The translations under genes were made by a program, and so were the position numbers. 48,196 nt of DNA from Candidatus Geocrenenecus dongiae (lineage in GTDB: Archaea > Thermoproteota > Nitrososphaeria_A > Caldarchaeales > Wolframiiraptoraceae): the NCBI GenBank assembly GCA_023267855.1, contig JALNLN010000014.1:1-48196 (forward strand), in the 5' to 3' direction. Of the stretch, positions 41,358 through 48,196 are shown in pieces (position 1 is the first letter of the stretch; every line of letters begins with the position of its first letter). The notes under the pieces are model-generated. The model was given only the letters and a program-made list of their open reading frames with translations, searched no databases and was not told the origin of the DNA.

Positions 41358-41984
41358 CTAGCCTACCCTATCTTGTTGTGGATATTGAATGGTTTCCTCA
41401 ATCTTTCCTGCTATTCTCTCTAGATACTCACATATCTTCCTATACTTTCTCTCATCATAGTCTTCTCTAAGACTATACTTCTTCTCTTCGATAAGCCACT
41501 TCAAGATCTTGTATGTATCCAATGCCTCCAAGAGCTTCATTCTATCTTTCTCCCATCCTTCTTCCCACTCCCAAAATACTTCATCTATATGCGTTATTCT
41601 ATTCTTCACTACATCTATTTCTATAGAATCTTCTCTCATATTCTCCGTAGATATGCTGTACACAAGTTTATGGAGTTTTACATCTTTAATTGTTGGTAGA
41701 GTTGTACCAACATCTATCATTATACTATATCTTGCTTTCAAAGGACTCCAGGGCATTAATTGATACTCCACTCCCTCCAAATTTATCTCTCCCAATACTC
41801 TTGCTAAATGATCTACGTACTCCATACTCCATCCTCTAACTCTAGCTTCTTCTCTAAGTACTTCAAGCTTCTCCATATATTCTGGATGCATCTGGAGTAA
41901 CGTGTTAAGATCGATCTTTTCAAAACACTCTAATGAAAGTTTTCCTTCAGCTCTCCCCTTCTCAAGCGGACTTAACATAGACAA
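41358..41984 (-). CDS. Unknown protein, member of a local paralogue pair (first)
   Basis: The frame opens at GTG 41996, but GGTGA at 41993-41997 is better read as the ribosome binding site for TTG 41984 (an ATG at 41978 is another option); the protein is about 208 residues. It is acidic, without cysteine clusters except one Cys near the start, and without membrane helices. The stretch NRITHIDEVFWEWEEGWEKD and YKILKWLIEEKKYSL is shared almost position by position with the gene at 47708-48196 (DVFWNWEEEWIKD, YKMLKWFIEEKGFQL), as is VEYQLMPWSPLKARYSIMID. I do not recognise the family. The pair brackets the cofactor genes. Confidence 0.7.
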   Translation of the reverse strand: MSMLSPLEKGRAEGKLSLECFEKIDLNTLLQMHPEYMEKLEVLREEARVRGWSMEYVDHLARVLGEINLEGVEYQLMPWSPLKARYSIMIDVGTTLPTIKDVKLHKLVYSISTENMREDSIEIDVVKNRITHIDEVFWEWEEGWEKDRMKLLEALDTYKILKWLIEEKKYSLREDYDERKYRKICEYLERIAGKIEETIQYPQQDRVG

Positions 41985-42071
41985 GGGGAGAGTCACCTCT
42001 AACCCTTCTATCTACCTAACTAATAGAACTAAAGCCCTCTCATATTTAACTCTAATACATCTCAGACTTTT

Positions 42072-42809
42072 CTAGAGAGAATTAAAACATAGTCTATTAA
42101 GATTGAATTCGCATGCTAATGCAGCGATAGTTACTCCGTAGAAGTATGTTGGTTTTCCATTAGACCATCTCAATATATCTTGTATTGTATTGTTTACTAT
42201 AGTTGAACCTGTAGCTAAGATTAGTTCACTCCAAGAGATCACTTCTTGGTTCTTCTGATAAGGTTCTATCATGATGCCGTAATAGCTTCTCCCAATATTT
42301 TCTTCATCCATATCCGTTACCCTAATATTACTAAACCTTCTGAGGAGATGGGAAAGTATAGCTGGCTGGAAACCTATAAGAGAGATCTTCACATCTCCAT
42401 ATAGATTAAATAATGTTTCAGAAATCTTAGCGGCACATAACTCTGGACCATCATCTCTACAATGTCTAGTTCCTTCTATAAGCCTTAGGAGTCTGTATGT
42501 AGCATTTATCCCAGCTATAAGTAATGCTCTACCAGAATTTCTGGTAATGTCTAGATCGTATAAATCTTTCAATGTACCTTGGAAGCTTGCTGGCTCATCT
42601 GTAAATGCTTGACCTACGGCCTCGCCTATCTCTGCCTGCACCATGACTTCTTTTCCTCTTAGTAATGGGTAATCTCTCCTAAGAGGTCTACCAATAGCTT
42701 CCTCAGGTTCCAGAGTCCTTGCTTTCACAGTAATCTCTCTACTTTTTAAACCATTCTCAGTAACCCTTCTCCACCATCTTCTACGAAGTTCTAAAAGATA
42801 ATCCATCAT
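42072..42809 (-). CDS. DUF364 putative heavy-metal-chelation-domain protein
   Basis: ATG 42809 (or 42806) starts a protein of about 245 residues. The C-terminal Rossmann-like domain has ISLIGFQPAILSHLLRR, RVTDMDEENIG and ILATGSTIVNNTIQDIL, which match the DUF364/PF04016 family. The N-terminal half carries a DUF4213-like segment (EEAIGRPLRRDYPLLRGKEVMV). These proteins occur beside molybdenum/tungsten and other metal-uptake genes and are thought to bind or sequester metal. Here it sits between the importer and the Mo-cofactor genes, which fits. Confidence 0.75.
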   Translation of the reverse strand: MMDYLLELRRRWWRRVTENGLKSREITVKARTLEPEEAIGRPLRRDYPLLRGKEVMVQAEIGEAVGQAFTDEPASFQGTLKDLYDLDITRNSGRALLIAGINATYRLLRLIEGTRHCRDDGPELCAAKISETLFNLYGDVKISLIGFQPAILSHLLRRFSNIRVTDMDEENIGRSYYGIMIEPYQKNQEVISWSELILATGSTIVNNTIQDILRWSNGKPTYFYGVTIAALACEFNLNRLCFNSL

Positions 42810-42833
42810 AACCACTATCAATAAACTTATTCT

Positions 42834-42852
42834 ACATGATAAACATTCATGT
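42834..42852. promoter_or_regulatory. Inverted repeat upstream of the DUF364 gene
   Basis: ACATGA and TCATGT flank a 7-base spacer, 25-43 bases upstream of the ATG of the DUF364 gene. It could be an operator over its promoter. The arms are short and AT-rich context makes chance possible. Confidence 0.3.
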
Positions 42853-42956
42853 GAAGAGAATTCTCATAAAGATAACTAGAAGTAGCTTTATCGAATATTG
42901 GTCAAGAAGCTAATACAATCCAAATCTTAGTACCTATAATGATATGGAAAGATAAA

Positions 42957-44621
42957 TTAACGATAAATAAACCATTTATCGTATTCTGCTGGAACGATTT
43001 TTGATCTCCTACACTCTGGGCAGAGCTTCAGAGATTGTAACTTACTAGTATCCTCAACCCCTAACCCGCTATAAATCTTTTCAAGTTTCCTCAGTTTTCC
43101 CTTCGTGATAAATGGTTTACTGCATCTAGAACATTTTACGAGTTCTTGCGAGATAAGTATGCTGGGGTTATCGTCCAGTAGCCTGGATACTGAGAAGTAC
43201 CTCTTCAAAGTTATAGCTTTCTCGGGACATATTGATGCACATAAATTGCAGCCCAAACACTTCTGATAAATGAAAGCTAGGTGTAGCATATCTACATCCT
43301 TAGTTAATGTGAAAGATTTGGTTGGACACTTCTCATAACAGAGTCCACAGAGAGTACATAGCTCTCTATCTATAATCACTTCTGCAAATGGACAGGGCTC
43401 TCCATAATCTAGTACATCTACAACTATCTTACCATCCTTTACAAAATCTTTAACAATAGATATAAGTTTAGTTCTCCTATCTCCAGAATAACTCTTACAC
43501 ATGTTCTTAATTGTGAACTGATTCTTTAAACACTCATTCCTCAAATTTTCTAAACTTCTTATGAAAGATTCCAATTCTCTAAACTCTAATAGATATATTG
43601 GGGGGTTACTGTATCCTAAGGACTCTAGTATTTTTCTAGCTATAACTGTCTTTCGACGTAACACGTCCAGATATTCTGATACATCCTCCCCTAATACAAA
43701 AGGTACAATAACACCACGTGCACCGTAAGCAATTGTAGATAAGAGCAAGTTTTCAGAAATTAGGCCTAGTGTCGGCAATTCTATTGGAAATAATTCAAGA
43801 AGTAGGCTAGCCTTCATCTTAATTAATTCTTCGAGAATTTCTCGGTATAAAGTAGGGTCAATAAACATTACTATCTTATTTGGGATTTCTCCTGTAAAGT
43901 TTTGTAGAATGCTTTTCACCTGCGCATCTATCTGTTCATCTGTGGCATTTGGTATCTGGATAGCTCCAGTAGGACATATTGATGCACATACACCACATAT
44001 ACTACATTTATCTACATCTACCAATACTCTACCATCTTCTGAACCACTTAAAGCTCTTCTAGGACAGACAGTCATACAGAAACTACATGCAGTTGTCCCA
44101 ATACATTTATCTCGTTCTACTACTGGTGTAGGCTCATACACCATGAGGAACTGCGGTAAAGATCTAAACAAACTTCTCCTAGAAATCTTTAAGCTAGCCC
44201 TAGCTCTTCGGGGCTCAACACGTCTCGCAAGCTCTATGAACTTTAACTTCTCAACACTAGAATATATCATGACCGTCAGCTTCCCTGTAGCCTGTAATTT
44301 AGAATCTCTTGGAAATTCTGAGAACAGCTCTTTATGAGGTATAAATTCTATTAATAGAGGATTCAGCCCAATACTTTCAATCTCATTTATGAGAACGTCT
44401 CTATACTCCATACAGCCGACAACAAGCATAGATTGAGGTTTAAACAATCTTAATCGCTCTCTTATAATAGATGGATCCTTACAAAGATCTTCCAAGAAAA
44501 ATACTGAAACGATTGTTCCCAGATTCTTTAAGTACTCATTCAGCAAATTATAATCTACCGACTTAACGTCTCTGCTACATCTACAAATAAGTAAACCTAT
44601 CACGTTTGTAGAAGCAGACAT
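42957..44621 (-). CDS. Polyferredoxin with MvhD/HdrA-like domains
   Basis: ATG 44621 (MSASTNVIGLLICRCSRD) is chosen over a longer frame; the protein is 554 residues. Order: an N-terminal region like HdrA/MvhD (ICRC, MLVVGCMEYRDV); two 4Fe-4S motifs (CIGTTACSFCMTVCPRRAL and CSICGVCASICPTGAI); an MvhD-like segment (LGLISENLLLSTIAYGARGVIVP); two more 4Fe-4S motifs (CTLCGLCYEKCPTKSF and CLGCNLCASICPEKAI); and a C-terminal Cys4 knuckle (CSRCSKPF, CPECRRSK). The protein would carry electrons between a redox enzyme and a partner. It probably serves a molybdenum/tungsten oxidoreductase, given the neighbours. No flavin site was seen. Confidence 0.75.
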   Translation of the reverse strand: MSASTNVIGLLICRCSRDVKSVDYNLLNEYLKNLGTIVSVFFLEDLCKDPSIIRERLRLFKPQSMLVVGCMEYRDVLINEIESIGLNPLLIEFIPHKELFSEFPRDSKLQATGKLTVMIYSSVEKLKFIELARRVEPRRARASLKISRRSLFRSLPQFLMVYEPTPVVERDKCIGTTACSFCMTVCPRRALSGSEDGRVLVDVDKCSICGVCASICPTGAIQIPNATDEQIDAQVKSILQNFTGEIPNKIVMFIDPTLYREILEELIKMKASLLLELFPIELPTLGLISENLLLSTIAYGARGVIVPFVLGEDVSEYLDVLRRKTVIARKILESLGYSNPPIYLLEFRELESFIRSLENLRNECLKNQFTIKNMCKSYSGDRRTKLISIVKDFVKDGKIVVDVLDYGEPCPFAEVIIDRELCTLCGLCYEKCPTKSFTLTKDVDMLHLAFIYQKCLGCNLCASICPEKAITLKRYFSVSRLLDDNPSILISQELVKCSRCSKPFITKGKLRKLEKIYSGLGVEDTSKLQSLKLCPECRRSKIVPAEYDKWFIYR

Positions 44622-44743
44622 ATTTCTAAGTATTTTATTATATGAAAGGATCAATATAGATATTAACTAAATTAATATTAACACTAGATCCAAATCTATG
44701 CTGAGACTGCCTTACAGTTTCGAAAATTAAGAACACTGTTGAT

Positions 44744-45223
44744 CTATCTTTCAACAATAATCTTTAATAATTGTGGGAATTGTTCTGGAAGCTTAATAAC
44801 GTCCGGGTCGTTTATTTCTTCAAATGATGCTACGATAATATTTTCTAGATTGACAGCATCTTCTCTATTCTTCACTAGAACTATTTTTACCGCTTCTCTG
44901 TAACGTTTAACTAGACTGTAAAATCCTTCTAGAATCAAGAAGTCTACATTTCCTACAAAGTTTTTCAGTTCTTCTATTGAGTTAATTGTTCTCTTTCTCC
45001 ATATTACTGCTATCTCGGTAGGTGAGATTATTATGTTTGGATTTGCTCCAGCTTCTCCATGTTTCCAGCTATCCTTACCAACTTGGTCTACACTGAAATC
45101 TGCATGATGTACATGTTTAGCGCTTGCAACACTATACCCCATCTCACTTAAACTACGTATCAACATTGTACTTAACCTAGTCTTACCAGATTTTTTATGA
45201 CCTAGAACAGCGACAACTTTCAA
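44744..45223 (-). CDS. mobB: Molybdopterin-guanine dinucleotide biosynthesis adaptor MobB
   Basis: I prefer TTG 45223 (start KVVAVLGHKKSGKTRL) because AGGTG at 45233-45237 is at ribosome-binding distance; a GTG at 45235 is the alternative. The protein is 159 residues with P-loop GHKKSGKTRL, AKHVHHADFSVDQVGKDSW (the MobB histidine-rich motif) and VDFLILEGFY. It is a GTP-binding helper of MobA in attaching the nucleotide to the pterin. It lies between mobA and the polyferredoxin gene on the same strand. Confidence 0.92.
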   Translation of the reverse strand: MKVVAVLGHKKSGKTRLSTMLIRSLSEMGYSVASAKHVHHADFSVDQVGKDSWKHGEAGANPNIIISPTEIAVIWRKRTINSIEELKNFVGNVDFLILEGFYSLVKRYREAVKIVLVKNREDAVNLENIIVASFEEINDPDVIKLPEQFPQLLKIIVER

Positions 45224-45349
45224 AATAAGATACACCTAGAATTCTAGATACTTTCAAGAAAATAAATATCTTTCTATATATTATTTTGACGTAGAGATAC
45301 ATCAATAGTCAGGATCTGTTCTAGAGAGTATGGAGCGTTACGGTTAAGA

Positions 45350-46237
45350 TTATTTAGGAATGTGTCTTTTAACTTTATTCCATCCTAATCTACTTACACA
45401 TTCTATTATTTGTTGATCTATTTCTTTTTCTTCCATACTTGAACATCTCTTTGCATCTATTAATGCATGTAGAGCTAGATGGTATATGTTTAGGTCTAAA
45501 TATTCTTCTACTTCAGATACGTACATCTTTAATGCGTTCTCGAGATCTCCCATACTTTCAAGTTTAACAGCTGTTAGGAAATTAAGAGAACTACGTTTAA
45601 TGTAGATATCGTTGTTGATGAACCCATAGATCGGTGGAATCTGTGGACTAATGATATCTTTCTGGAAGTTTACGCCAACTAGCTTCTTTGGCTCATCTGT
45701 TATACTACTTACATGGGTTAAGAGCACCCTCCTACAACTTCTAAAAGTATCTGTAGCTCTACCATATATGCCGCGAAGTTTAGCAATCTCAGACAGATAC
45801 TGTCTAGCATCACTATTAAAGTACTGTATTGTTGAGGAGAGTGAACCATCGCCCCAAACTATACTCCCACACTCAGCCCTACTCTCCCTACACCTCTCTA
45901 CAAAACGCTTAAGACTTAAACCATCTATCCACGGCAGGTCTCCAGGAATTATGAGGTATTCTTCAGAATCGACTTTAAGAAGTGCTGTAAGTAATCCTCT
46001 AAGAGGTCCTCCACAATTAATATTCACATCATCTAGAATGTAGTTCTCTACACCTGTTATTTCTGATAATTGTGCTGCACGTGTTTTATCTCTTGTTAAA
46101 AGATAGATTCTATCAGAGATTTCACGTAAGGCAAATGCAACAATAGAGATTATGGGTTTATCATTAACATTCCATAGATACTTGTCACAGCCAAATCTTT
46201 CTGATAATCCGCCAGCAAGAATCACGCCACAAAGCAT
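45350..46237 (-). CDS. mobA: MobA-type molybdopterin guanylyl/cytidylyltransferase with helical C-terminal extension
   Basis: A 295-residue protein. Residues 1-195 are the MobA nucleotidyltransferase: CGVILAGGLSERFGCDKYLW, VDSEEYLIIPGDLPWIDGLS with the DxPW/D metal motif, and GGPLRGLLTALL. The rest, about 100 residues, is helical (LNFLTAVKLESMGDLENALKMYVSEVEEYL, YHLALHALIDAKRCSSMEEKEI), resembling a TPR-like tail absent from standard MobA (about 190-210 residues). It makes the dinucleotide form of the Mo/W pterin cofactor. Divergent from moeA with a 130-base gap. Confidence 0.88.
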   Translation of the reverse strand: MLCGVILAGGLSERFGCDKYLWNVNDKPIISIVAFALREISDRIYLLTRDKTRAAQLSEITGVENYILDDVNINCGGPLRGLLTALLKVDSEEYLIIPGDLPWIDGLSLKRFVERCRESRAECGSIVWGDGSLSSTIQYFNSDARQYLSEIAKLRGIYGRATDTFRSCRRVLLTHVSSITDEPKKLVGVNFQKDIISPQIPPIYGFINNDIYIKRSSLNFLTAVKLESMGDLENALKMYVSEVEEYLDLNIYHLALHALIDAKRCSSMEEKEIDQQIIECVSRLGWNKVKRHIPK

Positions 46238-46338
46238 AGAATCACAACTATAATTCTTAGCATATGATGAAAAAAACTTTTCTTCAATAATCCTCAGAAG
46301 CTGGCTTTGTATGTTTTTTAGAAAACCATTACAAACAT

Positions 46339-46348
46339 TTATTTTTAA
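46339..46348 (+). promoter_or_regulatory. TATA element of moeA (leaderless)
   Basis: CATTTATTTTTAAG is centred 24-26 bases before ATG 46368, with no ribosome binding site between, so the transcript probably begins at the ATG. Confidence 0.5.
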
Positions 46349-46367
46349 GAATCTATGAATAATTTAT

Positions 46368-47624
46368 ATGCCTTTAGAATACAAGCTTAGAGCTAAGCCT
46401 TATGAAGAAGCCTTGAGAACTTCTTTTGAAGCATTTGAATCTTCACCTTCATGTGAATTGGTTCCTGTTACTGAAGCTCTAGGGAGAAGGTTAGCTGTAG
46501 ATATTACTGCGCCTTACGATATGCCTTCTAAGAATATAGCTTTTTATGATGGATACGCTGTGAGACATGAGGATACGAAAAATGCTTCTGCATCGAATCC
46601 TGTGAAGCTAAGACTAATAGGATCTGTATTGAAAGATGGTGAAGAAATTGGGTTAAGAGTAGAGAGGGGGACAGCTGTCTACGTATCTGCAAACTCACCT
46701 TTACCAGAAGGTGCGGATGCTGTTGTAAGAGAAGAATTTACTTCAAGGGAAGGTGACATGGTATTCGTGAAAAAAGAGGTTGAGATTTATGAAGATACTG
46801 TTCTTAGAGGCGAAGATGCGAAGAGAGGTGAAGTACTATTACATAGAGGATCTATTATAAGACCTCAGGATCAAGTCCTCTTGTTAGAGATCGGTCTCAC
46901 AAGGGTAAATGTTTACAGAGAGCCAACGATAGCTATCGCCTCAACGGGGGATGAACTTGTTGAAAGATTTGAGAAAGGTCTACCATACCCAGATAACTAC
47001 TCTCTACTACCAATCTCAATCTTTAAACTCGTAGGTATTAGACCATTCTATCTTGGAATTCTTAGAGATGATCCAGAAGTAATAGCAGATACAGTATCCA
47101 GAAACATTAAACACTATGATGCTATAGCATTGATAGGAGGGGCATCAAGAGGTGTAAAAGATTATTCAGGTACAGCTATAGAGAAGATTGGAGAGATAGT
47201 ATTCCATGGAACAACACTAAGTCCTGGAAAAGTTTCAGGAGTATGTAAAGTAGATGGAAAACCAGTATTCCTAGTCCCAGGACACATAGGCTCAGCAACA
47301 TGCTGTATATGTAATATAATCCTACCAGTAATCTCTAGAATCTATTATGATGGTGTTGAGATGCTTCCAAAAGTTTCTGCAAAACTAACAATGCCTGTAG
47401 AAGCGAGACCAGGAATGTACACGTTTAGAACAGTTAGTTTAGAGTGGTGTGAAGGCGTACTCATGGCGACACCGCACCTAAAGAGGTTGGGGGGATCAAC
47501 ACTACTAACAGTACTCTCAAAAGCAGGAGGATACATCTTGATATCACCGAGTGCAAAATTGTCAAAAGGAGATACAGTAAAAGTAACCCTCCTAAATCCA
47601 CTGGAAATCTTTAGCTGGAGATAG
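46368..47624 (+). CDS. moeA: Molybdopterin molybdenumtransferase MoeA
   Basis: A 418-residue MoeA/gephyrin-E protein: MPSKNIAFYDGYAVRHEDT, VSANSPLPEGADAVVREE, IASTGDELVE, LIGGASRGVKDYSG and TLSPGKVSGVCKVDGKPVFLVPGHIGS. The enzyme inserts molybdate or tungstate into adenylylated molybdopterin. One MoeA is seen here; some archaea carry two, one for tungsten. With MobA and MobB this gives the end of cofactor assembly; MoaA-E and MoaD/E are not in the window. Confidence 0.95.
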   Translation: MPLEYKLRAKPYEEALRTSFEAFESSPSCELVPVTEALGRRLAVDITAPYDMPSKNIAFYDGYAVRHEDTKNASASNPVKLRLIGSVLKDGEEIGLRVERGTAVYVSANSPLPEGADAVVREEFTSREGDMVFVKKEVEIYEDTVLRGEDAKRGEVLLHRGSIIRPQDQVLLLEIGLTRVNVYREPTIAIASTGDELVERFEKGLPYPDNYSLLPISIFKLVGIRPFYLGILRDDPEVIADTVSRNIKHYDAIALIGGASRGVKDYSGTAIEKIGEIVFHGTTLSPGKVSGVCKVDGKPVFLVPGHIGSATCCICNIILPVISRIYYDGVEMLPKVSAKLTMPVEARPGMYTFRTVSLEWCEGVLMATPHLKRLGGSTLLTVLSKAGGYILISPSAKLSKGDTVKVTLLNPLEIFSWR

Positions 47625-47707
47625 GTGGAGAAGATAATTAAAGATCTAGATGCATGGTAACCCTATCTCATATAACAATCTTATTTTTACGTCATAGTGT
47701 TATCCTA

Positions 47708-48196
47708 TTAGGTTTTTCCAGGTTCTATACTCTCCGATAATATTTTCTCAAATACTTGAGATAGCTGTTTGTATCTTTCTATACTGTATTCTTGTGAGAG
47801 TTGAAATCCTTTTTCTTCTATAAACCACTTTAACATTTTGTATATCTCAACTGCTTTAACCTTCTTCGCTTCATCTTTAATCCACTCTTCTTCCCAATTC
47901 CAGAAAACATCACCCACATATGTGATAATCTTCTTCTGGACATCTACAGTAATAGCTCTCGGGAAAGTATTCTTACCGAATATGTTGTAGATAAGCTTTT
48001 CAAGATCAACTCCCGTAATCTTAGGGAAATTCCACATAATATCTATAACCATACCATAGGGGCCTCTAAGAATACTCCATGGAACAATCTGGTATTCTGC
48101 GCCATCAAACTCGATCTCGCCTATAAGACTAGCTTCATGATCAACATAGAAGTGTCTCCAATCCTTCGACTCGATATCCGCTAGAAGAGACTCAAT
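47708..48196 (-). CDS. Unknown protein, second member of the local paralogue pair (N-terminus cut by window edge)
   Basis: The stop is at 47708-47710 and the frame stays open to the last base of the window, so at least 162 residues are present and the start lies outside. The visible N-terminal part reads IESLLADIESKDWRHFYVDH, then SLIGEIEFDGAEYQIVPW, which aligns with MEYVDHLARVLGEINLEGVEYQLMPW of the gene at 41358; the alignment continues to the C-terminus. An in-frame ATG at 48052 would give a shorter protein lacking this conserved N-terminal half, so I do not accept it. Family not recognised. Confidence 0.75.
   Translation of the reverse strand: MESLLADIESKDWRHFYVDHEASLIGEIEFDGAEYQIVPWSILRGPYGMVIDIMWNFPKITGVDLEKLIYNIFGKNTFPRAITVDVQKKIITYVGDVFWNWEEEWIKDEAKKVKAVEIYKMLKWFIEEKGFQLSQEYSIERYKQLSQVFEKILSESIEPGKT

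Noticed and set aside
42822-42956. Possible C/D box RNA or tRNA in gaps including this one, 19949-20043 and 36078-36173
   Set aside because: I looked for paired C and D boxes and for cloverleaf arms on both strands and found no convincing set.
1-48196. CRISPR arrays, insertion sequences or prophage genes
   Set aside because: No regularly spaced repeats, transposase motifs, integrase or terminal inverted repeats were seen.

Overview
The window is a dense, AT-rich stretch of an archaeal chromosome. Archaeal hallmarks are ribosomal proteins L21e and S3Ae (S1e), the RNA polymerase Rpo4 subunit, DUF655, UPF0147 and DUF2095 proteins, an archaeal/eukaryal glycyl-tRNA synthetase, a tRNA-splicing endonuclease, LysW-dependent lysine/arginine biosynthesis, TATA-type promoters at leaderless starts and GGTGA/GGAGG ribosome binding sites. 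A compact ubiquitin, E2, E1, small RING cluster with a divergent Rpn11-type JAMM protease matches the arrangement described for 'Candidatus Caldiarchaeum subterraneum' (Aigarchaeota/Caldarchaeales). I therefore infer an AT-rich, probably thermophilic relative of that lineage; the species cannot be named from sequence alone. No insertion sequence, CRISPR array, tRNA or 16S/23S gene was seen. One 5S rRNA gene is present.

Layout. 1-2.9 kb: a truncated CpaE/MinD-like ATPase with no Walker A lysines, a 46-residue membrane peptide, a double-HTH regulator and a PUA-like protein. 2.9-7.3 kb: a tRNA methylthiotransferase, a phosphoribosyltransferase, and prephenate dehydrogenase coupled to a chorismate mutase-aminotransferase fusion. 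7.4-10.3 kb: LysX, LysY and LysZ homologues. 10.3-14.4 kb: a B12/radical-SAM enzyme with a small unknown partner, then KsgA, DUF655, Rpo4 and L21e. 14.5-19.9 kb: the ubiquitin system. It consists of the JAMM protease, a ubiquitin precursor with residues after Gly-Gly, E2, E1 and a soluble RING protein, followed by two convergent coiled-coil genes and a second, membrane-anchored RING protein with nearly the same zinc-ligand spacing. This extended locus is the most interesting part of the window.

20-27.4 kb: GlyRS, a PhoU-like protein, EndA, spermidine synthase, then LysK, a second LysX/ArgX, an easily missed LysW, and an intramembrane M50 protease. Together with 7.4-10.3 kb this gives the LysW carrier, two carrier ligases, the kinase, the reductase and the hydrolase of an AmCP-type lysine/arginine route. 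27.5-32.4 kb: a complete branched-chain-amino-acid-type ABC importer whose binding protein has a Tat signal. 32.4-34.2 kb: UPF0147, TatA and a TatC with a C-terminal zinc ribbon. 34.2-37.4 kb: 5S rRNA, S3Ae, a nucleotidyltransferase, DUF2095 and a YchF-like GTPase.

37.6-48.2 kb looks like a molybdenum/tungsten-cofactor district: a TorD-like chaperone, an ABC importer with SsuA/SsuC-like subunits but a Mop/TOBE-like ATPase, a DUF364 metal-chelation protein, a HdrA/MvhD-like polyferredoxin, MobB, MobA with an extra helical domain, and MoeA. Two paralogous proteins of unknown function (41.4-42.0 kb and 47.7 kb to the edge) bracket this district. No molybdo- or tungstoenzyme catalytic subunit is inside the window.
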